A stretch of 64,000 nt of DNA, taken from Microbacterium sp. LWO14-1.2. GTDB taxonomy: Bacteria; Actinomycetota; Actinomycetes; Actinomycetales; Microbacteriaceae. The stretch is from positions 1,860,001 to 1,924,000 of the forward strand of contig NZ_CP151633.1 of NCBI RefSeq assembly GCF_038397715.1, written 5' to 3'. Shown here one piece after another: positions 25,001 through 32,410 of the stretch. The stretch's first letter is position 1, and every line of letters starts with the position of its first letter. The notes under the pieces were generated by a model. It was not told the DNA's origin. It worked only from the letters and a program-made list of their open reading frames with translations, and made no database searches. The position numbers and the translations under genes are program-made.

Positions 25001-28000
25001 GGTAGCCCTGGCCGATGTCGGAGCCGACGAAGAGGCGGTCCTGGATGTCGCGGATCAGCTCCTGCGCTCCCGACGGGTCGCCGGCCTCGGCGAGCACGTA
25101 CGGGATGTGGTGCGCGATCTGGTTCGACATGCCCAGCATCCCGAGCCGGACGTCGCGTGCTTCGCGCGCCTCGTGGATGCCGGAGTAGTCGGCCTTCTCG
25201 CGGACCGTCAGGAAGTCGTGCATGACGTCGAGCAGACCCTGACGGCCGCCGTAGAGCGCGGCGAGTCCGTCCACGTCGTGCGGGGCATGGAAGCCGAACG
25301 TCCACGCGCTGGCCTCGGTGAACGCACCGCCCCAGGCCTTCTTGTCGAACTCGGCACCCGAGGTCCACGAGCCGTCGGCGTTCCGCGAGGTGAACGTGCC
25401 GGCCTCCGGGTTGAACATCTCGACGTAGTGCTCGGCGCGCGCCTCGAAGTAGGTGGCCTCCTCCTTCAGCTGCTCGACGCGGTCGGCCGGGGTCGCCGGG
25501 TCCTCCGACAGCTTCTTCGCCATCTCGGCGATGCCGAAGTCGTTGATGTACCCCTCGAGCCCCCACGATGCGCTCTCGTGCGTCGTCGCCTCGGTGTAGC
25601 CGAGGAAGATCGACTGAGCGAGGCCCTTCCGTCCGACGGCGTTGGATGCCGGCAGCACGGTGGCGTTCTTCACGGCGGCGTCGTAGGCCTCGAGAGCGGT
25701 GTCGGTGTCGAGGGCCCCCGCGAGGTACGCATCGGCGAACGCGACGTCGGAGCTCGTGCCGGTCATGAGGTCGGCGTAGCCGGGGGACGACCACCGGGCG
25801 ACCCATCCGCCGTCGCGGTACTGCTGCACGAAGCCGTCGACGAGCTCTTCGGTCACGTCGGGGTAGAGCAGCGAGTAGAGCGGCCAGGCGGTGCGGTACG
25901 TGTCCCAGAAGCCGTTGTTGACGTAGATCTTGCCGTCGACGATCTTCGCGTTCGTGCGAGTGTCGCTCGCGCTGCCGCTCGTCGCGGACACCGGGCTGGC
26001 GTACTGGTAGACGGGGTCGGCCTTCGACCCGGTGTTCTCGAACTGCGAGTTCGGGTAGAGGTTCAGGCGGTACAGGCTCGAGTACAGGGTCACGAGCTGG
26101 GTGTCGGTCGCGCCCTTGACGTCGTGGATCACGCCGAGCCGGTCGTTCCAGGCGTCGCGCACGGCGGCGTGCGCCTGCTCGAACGAGACGCCCTGCAGCT
26201 CGAACTCGTGGTTCTTCTTCGCCTGGTCCTGCGAGATGAACGACGACGACAGCCGCAGCTCGACGGTCTTGTCGCCGCTCGTGTCGAAGGAGGCGTAGCG
26301 GGCCGTGCCGTTGCGGTCGCCCTGAGTGGTCGCTCCGGCGTTCAGCGGCGCCTTGTCGAACGTGCCGTACACGAACATGCGCGTGCGTCCCGGCCAGCCG
26401 GATCCGCCGTCGACCCAGCCGGAGACGGTGTCGCCGTTGATCTGGAGCTTCGAGGAGTTCACAAGCTGGTCGATGAGCACGGAGCTCGTGTCGCCGGTGA
26501 ACTCGAAGCGGTAGATCGCGCCGTGGTCGGTGGCGGTCACGGACGTCTGGATGCCGTTGTCGAACTCGACGCTGTAGATGTCGGGCCGCGCGGTCTCGTT
26601 CTCGTGGTGGAACGCGAGCTTGCGGTCGTTGAGCGACGAGGTGGGGTTGCCGTTCGCGGCGGGGAGCACGGCGATCTGGTTGCGGTCACCCATCCAGATG
26701 CTCGGCTGGTGCGAGAAGCCGATGCCGTTGAGGGCCGGGAGGTTCTGCGCGTTGTTGGCCCGCTGGTACTGGTAGATCGTGCCGACGTTGTCGGCGTTGG
26801 TCATCGGGGTGATGAAGTTGAAGCCGTTCGGCCACGCGGTCGCCGGCAGGTTGTTGCCGCGCGAGAAGCCTCCGGTCGAGTTCGTACCCCGGCGAGTGTC
26901 GACGTACGAGACGAGTCCGTCCGTCGTGTCCAGCTGCTCTGCTGCGCCGATGCTCACGTCGTCGAGCCAGCCGCTGAAGGCGGTCGCGCCGGTGGGCACC
27001 TCCACGCCCTTCACGTCGGTGCCGGGGTGGTCGTAGCGGAAGAGGATGTCGTCGATCGTGCGGCCGGCGAACGCGCCGAGGTCGATCGTGACCTTGTTCC
27101 ACTGGTTCGGCCAGAGCACGTTCGCCTGGCCCTGGGCGCGCGCGTTCGCGCCGTAGCCGTAGGAGTCGGTGGCATCGCCGGCGGACAGCGTCGATCCGTC
27201 GTCGAACGTCAGGTCGACCGCCACGAAGGTCGCGGCGTAGGTCTGCTCGCCGTCGAGCACGGGGAAGACGAGGTACGACAGCTCGCTGTCTTCGGCGACG
27301 TCGATCGCGACGTCGTCGTAGAGCACGCTGGTCGAGGAAGCCGGCCCCGCGTCGAGGTGGCGGCCGACGTACTGCAGCGCCTTCGTGCCGGAGAAGCCGA
27401 CGCCGGTCTTCGCGGTGTCGGAGCTCGTCGGGCCGTTGCCGACCTGCAGCATGAGGTCGCCGGGGGCGGGGGTCGCGCCGTCGACGGCGATCGGCTCCCA
27501 CCCGGCGAGCTGCACGATGTTGGCGCTGGGGGTGCGCGTGGCGAGCACGTCGAGGCGGTAGTAGAGGTATTCGGCGCTGGGGGCGGCGAGCTCGAACGTG
27601 CGGGTCTCGCCGCGTCCGGAGAAGAGCTCGCCGGTCCGCTGGTCGACCGTGACCCAGTCGGTGCCGTTGGTGGAGCCCTGCACGCGGAAGTCCTTGGGGT
27701 CGCGCTCCTGCGCGTCGTTGCCCGAGGTGAGGGTGTACCGCACCATGGGCTGCGGGGTGCCGAGCTGGTACTGCACCCAGCCCGTGTTGGCGAAGGCGAG
27801 CCACTTCGACGAGGCGTTGCCGTCTGCGACGAACGCGGCGGCCTCGTTGGGGGCGTTCTGGGCGGATGCCGTGACCGCTGTCACGTCGCCGAGCACGCTG
27901 CCGGGGGCGAAGCGGCTGCCGGTGACGTTGACGGGCTGACCGGTGCCGGTGAGCACGGGGGCCGCGTCGCCGGACTCGAAGGACGAGGCGAAGGTCGTCT

Positions 28001-28118
28001 CTCCGGCCGCCGAGGCCGCCGTCGGCGTCATCATGCCGAGCCCGACGGCGACGGCGACTCCGGCCGCTGCCCAGGATCGTCTGGCGGATCGGTGGTTCCT
28101 CGGGCTGGGGACCCTCAT
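22098..28118 (-). CDS. Giant cell-wall-anchored GH92 alpha-mannosidase
   Basis: 2006 residues from ATG 28118 (AGAGGAG 6 nt upstream). Order: signal peptide (about 1-38, ending TAASAAG); F5/8 type C-like discoidin domain (about 60-170); beta-sandwich; GH92 catalytic region (about 390-1110) including 'GFSHQPSIWMGDRNQ', 'NGFWDTYRTAWPLY', 'MTGTSSDVAFADAY', 'GYPGDEDNGEFSAWYVFSAL' and 'GSGDYTIGTPLF'; a second discoidin-like part; PKD repeats; a domain with 'NNVCIGDLGVTAANCD' of unclear family; a second PKD; IPT/Ig-like and Big-type repeats; finally LAGTG, a TM helix and RRRR. GH92 enzymes cut alpha-mannosides of fungal or host glycans, needing Ca2+. The C-terminal LAGTG fits class E sortase. Divergent LacI regulator upstream. 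Confidence 0.93.
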   Translation of the reverse strand: MRVPSPRNHRSARRSWAAAGVAVAVGLGMMTPTAASAAGETTFASSFESGDAAPVLTGTGQPVNVTGSRFAPGSVLGDVTAVTASAQNAPNEAAAFVADGNASSKWLAFANTGWVQYQLGTPQPMVRYTLTSGNDAQERDPKDFRVQGSTNGTDWVTVDQRTGELFSGRGETRTFELAAPSAEYLYYRLDVLATRTPSANIVQLAGWEPIAVDGATPAPGDLMLQVGNGPTSSDTAKTGVGFSGTKALQYVGRHLDAGPASSTSVLYDDVAIDVAEDSELSYLVFPVLDGEQTYAATFVAVDLTFDDGSTLSAGDATDSYGYGANARAQGQANVLWPNQWNKVTIDLGAFAGRTIDDILFRYDHPGTDVKGVEVPTGATAFSGWLDDVSIGAAEQLDTTDGLVSYVDTRRGTNSTGGFSRGNNLPATAWPNGFNFITPMTNADNVGTIYQYQRANNAQNLPALNGIGFSHQPSIWMGDRNQIAVLPAANGNPTSSLNDRKLAFHHENETARPDIYSVEFDNGIQTSVTATDHGAIYRFEFTGDTSSVLIDQLVNSSKLQINGDTVSGWVDGGSGWPGRTRMFVYGTFDKAPLNAGATTQGDRNGTARYASFDTSGDKTVELRLSSSFISQDQAKKNHEFELQGVSFEQAHAAVRDAWNDRLGVIHDVKGATDTQLVTLYSSLYRLNLYPNSQFENTGSKADPVYQYASPVSATSGSASDTRTNAKIVDGKIYVNNGFWDTYRTAWPLYSLLYPDVTEELVDGFVQQYRDGGWVARWSSPGYADLMTGTSSDVAFADAYLAGALDTDTALEAYDAAVKNATVLPASNAVGRKGLAQSIFLGYTEATTHESASWGLEGYINDFGIAEMAKKLSEDPATPADRVEQLKEEATYFEARAEHYVEMFNPEAGTFTSRNADGSWTSGAEFDKKAWGGAFTEASAWTFGFHAPHDVDGLAALYGGRQGLLDVMHDFLTVREKADYSGIHEAREARDVRLGMLGMSNQIAHHIPYVLAEAGDPSGAQELIRDIQDRLFVGSDIGQGYPGDEDNGEFSAWYVFSALGFYPLEVGSGDYTIGTPLFDSATLSIGGTDLVVNAPGASAGADYVGGVSLNGQPITETTFDGDLLRAGGRLDFTMSTTPQAWGAKDLTEKLEVPTTLVDATKPGRGSLAAADGTPVGSLVDDNMNSTVTFQGDSAELVWTSQSGPVSIGQYTLTSASKAAAPASWTLSGSLDGTTWTELDSREGQTFTWDSQTRPFTTQTAGGYTSVKLALKGGGSTLALSEVELFASASAADGLSIAAGAPQRVAVGTAFSGSLATIVGTETDASGYDVTVDYGDGEAVDDVTLTRDELGGWKVSAPHTFTAPGTYSPVITVRDSSGAAAQATASIEVFRDETLIGGFNNVCIGDLGVTAANCDSQGHGYFRDKLNADGFVQGQTLTVPGTTLTYDLPAVPAGAPDNITGEGQTVKLSLGTGATQIAFVGTATESNRDSDAVLHFTDGSTQTVTISFGDWVGASGNPYKGNTVLTISEGRLSGTGAESSVKNTAIYATAPIALAVDGNGAPKVVESLTMPKESGSLNDGRVHVFAVASDGDRGAAAELSVAAGTVDEQVTGVEFDATVATVTGGLGETSTVINWGDGSPVSAVDVTDGAVQGTHTYAKAGSYTVTVTADDGVKSASTQLTIVVADPVPVYEPRIQAPQQAAPGDTVTITGTGFAPGESVALRIDDEQPVVVQAEQNGSISGSITVPSGAVDGDHPVVALGDVSKVEARASLLVVGDPRAPKNTSVTLKAGSDDPVAGESVPLIATVKPAGAAGQVEFLEGDVVVGSAGVSAGVATADVTIATSGQHTYTARFVPSDETAFRPSTSAPLTIDVRSAPVLQAELVIGQVRVAQGGTVELVGRGFGAGELITITLFSEPVRLAEVTADGSGAFRTTVTIPANTPVGQHTLVAQGAASGLSAQGALTVTAAASTGDGLAGTGGAVPIALIVLMLGLLATGGVLFVRRRRSEG

Positions 28119-28192
28119 GGTTGCTCCTCTAACTCCACTACGGTGTGTCGCTGATGGGGTCCTCACCGACTCCGACGCCGGGATGACCGATA

Positions 28193-28210
28193 TATGACAT
28201 CGCTGTCATA
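28193..28210. promoter_or_regulatory. Palindromic operator, probably for the adjacent LacI regulator
   Basis: TATGACA-TCGC-TGTCATA, 7-bp perfect arms, lies between the divergent GH92 and lacI genes, 75 nt upstream of the GH92 ATG and 102 nt upstream of the lacI ATG. Position and symmetry fit a LacI-family site controlling both. Confidence 0.6.
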
Positions 28211-28311
28211 CGCTGGACGCTATCACAGCGATCGCGACCGGCGAAAGAGCTCGGTTCCGATCGGCAGCCGCCATAATGAGCTATCCGCGTTCGCGGGCGA
28301 CAAGGGGATGC

Positions 28312-29319
28312 ATGACTCGCACAGAGACCGGCGCGACACCGCGCCCGACGCTGGCCCAGGTCGCCGAACGCGCGGGGGTCAGCCTCAAGACAGCATCGCG
28401 GGCGCTCGGCGGGGAGTCGTACGTGAGCGAGAAGACGCTCGCGAGCGTCCTGTCGGCCGCCGCGGAGCTCGACTACCAGCGCAACGCAGCGGCGAGCCTC
28501 CTCGCGAGCGGACGCCTCGCGGCATCCATCGGCCTCATCACCGGCGACTTCACGAACCCGTTCTACTCCGCGCTCGCACAGGCCGTCGAAGACGAGATCC
28601 GCCCCCGCGGCATGCACCTCTCCGTCGCGAACTCGCGCGAGTCGGCCGAGCAGGAGCAGCGCGTCGCCCGCGACCTCGCCGACCGGCAGACCACGGCCGT
28701 GATCACCGTCTCGGCCATGACCGATCACAGCGACTACGCGCAGCTGCAAGCCCGCGGCATCCCCGTCGTCTTCGTCGACCGCCCGGCCGAGAACCTCGCC
28801 GCCGACTCGGTCGTCTTCGACAACCGCGAGGGAGGGCGGCTGGCGGCCCAGCACCTCCTGGATGCCGGACACCGCCGCATCGCCTTCATCGGCGACTACG
28901 CCTGGCTGCCCACGTATCGCGAACGCCTCGCGGGCATGGGCGACGTGCTCGACCCCGCCGACGCCGATTGGCGCCGGCTCCTCCGCACCGACGCGCACGA
29001 CGCGGCATCCTCCCGCGCGTGCATGCGCGAGCTGCTCGCCCTCGACGAGCCGCCCACCGCCGTCGTGGCCGGCAACAACCGCATCCTGCTCGGTGTCATG
29101 GAAGCCGTCGCCGGGCATCCCGACCGGCCGGCCGTCATCGGCTTCGACGAGCCGGAGTGGGCGCGCGTGCTCGGGGTGAGCGTCGTCTCGGGAGACATCG
29201 AGGCGCTGGGGCGCCAGGCCGCCCGGCTCGCGGTCGCCCGTCTCAGCGACCGCACGCGCCCCTACGAGAGCGTCACCGTCCCGATGCGACTCGTCGCCCG
29301 GGCGTCGACCGGTTCCTGA
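28312..29319 (+). CDS. LacI-family transcriptional regulator (divergent to GH92)
   Basis: 335 residues from ATG 28312 (AAGGGGATGC upstream); an ATG at 28276 opens the frame earlier but spoils the usual start. N-terminal HTH 'TLAQVAERAGVSLKTASRAL' with hinge helix, then a periplasmic-binding-like domain ('GLITGDFTNPFYS', 'VFVDRP', 'GHRRIAFIGD', 'IGFDEPEWAR'). It likely represses the GH92 gene until a mannose-containing inducer binds; the operator at 28193-28210 is the candidate site. Effector unknown. Confidence 0.92.
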   Translation: MTRTETGATPRPTLAQVAERAGVSLKTASRALGGESYVSEKTLASVLSAAAELDYQRNAAASLLASGRLAASIGLITGDFTNPFYSALAQAVEDEIRPRGMHLSVANSRESAEQEQRVARDLADRQTTAVITVSAMTDHSDYAQLQARGIPVVFVDRPAENLAADSVVFDNREGGRLAAQHLLDAGHRRIAFIGDYAWLPTYRERLAGMGDVLDPADADWRRLLRTDAHDAASSRACMRELLALDEPPTAVVAGNNRILLGVMEAVAGHPDRPAVIGFDEPEWARVLGVSVVSGDIEALGRQAARLAVARLSDRTRPYESVTVPMRLVARASTGS

Positions 29320-29392
29320 CCGCCACACCGGACGGGATGCCGTCGGCGTCAAGACCCTGTCGCCGAGCTCTTCTTCGCGCGAGACTGCCGTC

Positions 29393-29896
29393 ATGACGAA
29401 GGGGAGAGACAGCGCCGACGGTCCGGAGCGCACGGCGGACGGCCACCACGTCGTCATCGACGGTCGTCGGTGGCGGGCCACCGACCCGAGCATCCCCGAC
29501 ACCTTCCGCCAGGAGCTCGTCGACGAACTGATGTCCGCGCGCCGAGCCGTCAAGGCGTCGGAGTCCGATGCTCGCCGACGCGTCGACGACGCTAAGACCG
29601 CACTCGGCGAGCGCGGCATCCCCTGGTGGGAGGAGCGCTCCGGCGAGGACTTCGACGAGCGCATCGCCGCCGCCATCCGCACTCTCGTGCGCAAGCGCGC
29701 CGAATCGTCGATCTGCCCCAGCGACGTCGCCCGCACCGTCGGCGGTGAGTCATGGCGGACCCTCATGCCCGATGTGCGGCGCGTCGCCGCCGAGCTCGCC
29801 GACGACGAGCAGGTCGTCGTGACGCAGAAGGGAGCGGCGGTCAGCATCCGCGACGCCCGCGGCCCCGTGCGGATCGTGCGGGGCCCGGCGCTCTGA
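29393..29896 (+). CDS. DUF3253 domain protein
   Basis: 167 residues from ATG 29393. The C-terminal ~75 residues ('IAAAIRTLVRKRAESSICPS', 'DVARTVGGESWRTLMPDVR', 'VAAELADDEQVVVTQKG', 'DARGPVRI') match DUF3253, a small winged-helix-like domain. The N-terminal half has a short 'VVIDGRRWRATDPSIPD' strand segment and a helix rich in Arg/Ala, similar to proteins that combine a biopolymer-transporter-Tol annotation with DUF3253. Function unknown. Stands alone on the plus strand. Confidence 0.8.
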   Translation: MTKGRDSADGPERTADGHHVVIDGRRWRATDPSIPDTFRQELVDELMSARRAVKASESDARRRVDDAKTALGERGIPWWEERSGEDFDERIAAAIRTLVRKRAESSICPSDVARTVGGESWRTLMPDVRRVAAELADDEQVVVTQKGAAVSIRDARGPVRIVRGPAL

Positions 29897-29937
29897 CCCT
29901 CCGTCATCCTCTCGCTCGCCCGTGGACCGGGATGCCG

Positions 29938-30417
29938 TCAGCCGGCGTCCGCCGGACCGCGCCCCGCGTCGAAGTTCTCCGCGTAGCGGGCGCGTGCCTC
30001 CTCCAGGAGCTCGTCGGCGAGGATCGCGACGGGTTCGACATCGCGGAGCAGCGGTTCGCAGTCGGGGCCACGACCGCAGACGACGCCGCTGAGGATCCAG
30101 GCGAATCGAGAGGGGTCCTTCTCGGCCAGGTGACGGTACTGCGACAGCTGCCGTGCGAGCCAGTCCTCGAGGGGGCGCGTCCACCACTCCTCGGCATCCA
30201 GCGGGTTCACCGAGAGCCCTGGGAGTTCGAGGCCGCTCTCACTGTCGACGCTGCTGCGCTCGGCATCCTTCTCGGGCCCCTCCGAGTAGCGCACGTAGAG
30301 TCCGGGGCAGGCACGCACCACCGCGGCCAACTGGGCGAGATGCTGCACCCGTCGGAGGTCGTCGTGCGCGGGGGGCTGCGGATTCGGGGGCACGTCGGTG
30401 TGCGATCGGTGAGGCAT
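29938..30417 (-). CDS. DUF6098-like conserved protein
   Basis: 159 residues from ATG 30417; an upstream extension to 30564 lacks support. Motifs 'LYVRYSEGPEKDA', 'SGLELPGLSVNPLDAEEWW', then 'ARQLSQYRHL', 'AWILSGVVCGRGPDCEPLL' are those of a widespread actinobacterial family I know as DUF6098. No catalytic motif or membrane segment is visible. Function unknown. Convergent to the DUF3253 gene. Confidence 0.75.
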   Translation of the reverse strand: MPHRSHTDVPPNPQPPAHDDLRRVQHLAQLAAVVRACPGLYVRYSEGPEKDAERSSVDSESGLELPGLSVNPLDAEEWWTRPLEDWLARQLSQYRHLAEKDPSRFAWILSGVVCGRGPDCEPLLRDVEPVAILADELLEEARARYAENFDAGRGPADAG

Positions 30418-30613
30418 GGGCCGACCGTACGAGAGCGCTCGATGCCGAACCGAGGGGATTGACAGGACGCGCACTCGTCCGGCCGGGAGCGTCGCCCGGC
30501 GGAAGGAAGCCCGGGAGCATATTCCCGGGGAGAGCACCGAGTCAATGCCCTGCGGGACAGCCACAGCCGATCGATAACCTCAGGCACCCCAACGCACCGT
30601 TACGGAGGACATC

Positions 30614-31087
30614 ATGAGTGACACCGCGCGCGTCGAGCGCTACGCAGGAACCCCCATCCAGAAGACCGCCCTCATCGTGGGCATCGTCTTCCTCCTCGTC
30701 GGCATCGCCGGCTTCATCCCCGGACTCACGCACTCCGCGGAGCACCTGCACGGCGCGGGAGCCGGCTCCGAAGCTCATCTGCTCGGCGTCTTCCAGGTGT
30801 CGGTGCTGCACAACTTCGTGCACCTCGCCTTCGCGGTCGCCGGCATCGCGCTGGCCGCACGTGCCCGGGCGGCCAGGCTGTACCTGATCGTCGGCGGCGC
30901 CGCGTACCTCGTCGTCTGGATCTACGGCCTCATCGCCGTCGGCAACGACCAGCTGAACTTCATCCCCGTGAACAACGCCGACAACTGGCTGCACCTGGTT
31001 CTCGGCATCGGCATGATCCTGCTCGGCGTGTTCGTCTCGCGCGCACCCCGTGTGCCCGGCAACGACGGGCGCGCAGCCCGGGCCTGA
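30614..31087 (+). CDS. DUF4383 membrane protein
   Basis: 157 residues. ATG 30614 follows GGAGGACATC. Four TM helices (about 17-37, 57-80, 87-108 and 120-141). 'IVFLLVGIAGFIPGLT', 'HLLGVFQVSVLHNFVHLAFAVAGI' and 'NWLHLVLGIGMILLG' are typical of DUF4383. Conserved His residues in the helices are notable but of unknown role. Single-gene unit. Confidence 0.9.
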   Translation: MSDTARVERYAGTPIQKTALIVGIVFLLVGIAGFIPGLTHSAEHLHGAGAGSEAHLLGVFQVSVLHNFVHLAFAVAGIALAARARAARLYLIVGGAAYLVVWIYGLIAVGNDQLNFIPVNNADNWLHLVLGIGMILLGVFVSRAPRVPGNDGRAARA

Positions 31088-31120
31088 TCACCGACCACCC
31101 AGCGGGAATCCGAGCCGGGG

Positions 31121-31876
31121 TCAGCTGCGACCCACGCGACGAGCGTGAGCCACGGCGGCCCCGGCTCCGTCATGCCAGGGCTCGCCGTGTCCGGGAAGCA
31201 GCGTGGGCGCGGACGAGGCGAGGAACGCGTCCAGGTCGCTCAGGGCCCGGCCGCTGTCGGCGGTCGCCGCTCCCGCCACGATCCGCGGCCCTGTCCTCCC
31301 CGTGTACGGGTCGAGCGTGACGATCGCGTCGCCCGTCATCAGCACCCCCAGGTCCTCGAACCAGAATCCGCAGTGACCCTCGGTGTGACCGGGGGTCCAG
31401 AGGGCCGTCGGCCTGCCCGGCGCCTCGACGGCCGTCGCGTGGTGCACGGTCGGTGCGGCCTCGACACCGCGCACTCCGAGGGCCCCCTTCGCGGTCATGG
31501 CCAGCAGCGTCGGCACGGCCTTCGGATAGCGGAACGGGTACGTGATCCGCGCGCGCTCGTGGGCGTAGCGGTACGGATGCCGCGCCAGTCGCTGGTCCCG
31601 CGGATGCACGTGCACCGGGGTGCGCCGCTCCGAGACGAGGCCGTGCGCCATCCCGACGTGGTCGAAGTGCGCGTGGGTGAGGATGATCGCGTCGATGTCG
31701 CCTCGATGGGCGCCGAGGTGCGCGAGGAGGTCGTCGAGGAGCGGCAGAGTGCGCGGCAGACCAGCGTCGACGAGGGTCATCCCGTCGCTCGTCACGACGA
31801 GGTAGCAGTTCACGTTCGCGGTCTCGAGGCGGTACACGCCGTCGGCGATCGCGGTCCATCGGCTTCGGATGCTCAT
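31121..31876 (-). CDS. Metallo-beta-lactamase-fold hydrolase
   Basis: 251 residues. The MBL motif 'ILTHAHFDHVG' (HxHxDH) is complete, with further ligands in 'TPGHTEGHCGFW' and 'MTGDAIVTLD', and a terminal 'LLPGHGEPW'. The first 40 residues ('IADGVYRLETANVNCYLV') are typical of the glyoxalase II-like branch. Substrate not predictable; cytoplasmic. Its stop lies 33 nt from the DUF4383 stop (convergent). Confidence 0.92.
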   Translation of the reverse strand: MSIRSRWTAIADGVYRLETANVNCYLVVTSDGMTLVDAGLPRTLPLLDDLLAHLGAHRGDIDAIILTHAHFDHVGMAHGLVSERRTPVHVHPRDQRLARHPYRYAHERARITYPFRYPKAVPTLLAMTAKGALGVRGVEAAPTVHHATAVEAPGRPTALWTPGHTEGHCGFWFEDLGVLMTGDAIVTLDPYTGRTGPRIVAGAATADSGRALSDLDAFLASSAPTLLPGHGEPWHDGAGAAVAHARRVGRS

Positions 31877-31950
31877 GGCCCCACGGTGCGGCTCGGTCGT
31901 CGCGGACGCAGGAGCCTTGCCGGATGCCGTGCGCGGTGGTAGCGGTCGGG

Positions 31951-32241
31951 TCAGCGCAGGTCGTAGTACCCGCCGAACGGCGAGTCGACGTCTCCCGTGT
32001 CGCGCGCGTCGAACGGCACGGTCGCCTCGGTGATGGTCACGTGACTGCGCGGGGTGATGAGCACGCTGAGCTTGCGGTTGCCCACCACGACGAGGTCGAC
32101 GAAGGTGCCCGAGGTGGTCAGGGCCTGTTCGATCTGATGCTTCAGTTCGGCGAGATCCTGGTCTTGCGCGAGAAGGAATCCCCGCCCGTCGAACGTCACC
32201 TCGATCTGCACCATGGTCTGCACAGTCTCGACGTTACTCAT
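31951..32241 (-). CDS. Small hypothetical protein
   Basis: 96 residues if translation starts at ATG 32241; the frame continues to 32274, and a later ATG (MVQIEVTF) is also possible. No strong ribosome site is seen at any of them. The middle has an amphipathic helix ('DLAELKHQIEQALTTSGTF') followed by beta-rich sequence ('VDLVVVGNRKLSVLITP') and ends in YYDLR. No family recognised; codon use is native. Transcribed toward the MBL gene. Confidence 0.65.
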   Translation of the reverse strand: MSNVETVQTMVQIEVTFDGRGFLLAQDQDLAELKHQIEQALTTSGTFVDLVVVGNRKLSVLITPRSHVTITEATVPFDARDTGDVDSPFGGYYDLR

Positions 32242-32366
32242 GAGAGCACGGTACGCCGCATCGAGGTCCCACAAAAGGGGGGTTGCAATCCTGTCGCGAG
32301 AGTGCCAATGGGTGCACGATCCATTCCTGTGAATTTCATGAATCCCAGGTCAGAGTTGTTAACACC

Positions 32367-32388
32367 TTCATCCACAGCTGTGGATGAA
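32367..32388. promoter_or_regulatory. 22-bp perfect palindrome of two head-to-head DnaA-box-like sites
   Basis: Half-site TTCATCCACAG, inverted without a spacer. Each half is one base from a DnaA box. GTTGTTAACACC lies just to the left (32357-32366 area). Located downstream of ilvD; no T-run, so not a usual terminator. Confidence 0.5.
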
Positions 32389-32410
32389 TCCGTCACCGCT
32401 CGGCCTTCTC

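Noticed and set aside
23379..28154. A 1591-residue open frame antisense to the GH92 gene
   Set aside because: It is a shadow of a high-GC gene: Arg/Val/Glu-rich, no motifs, no start signal, while the minus strand gives a full domain series.
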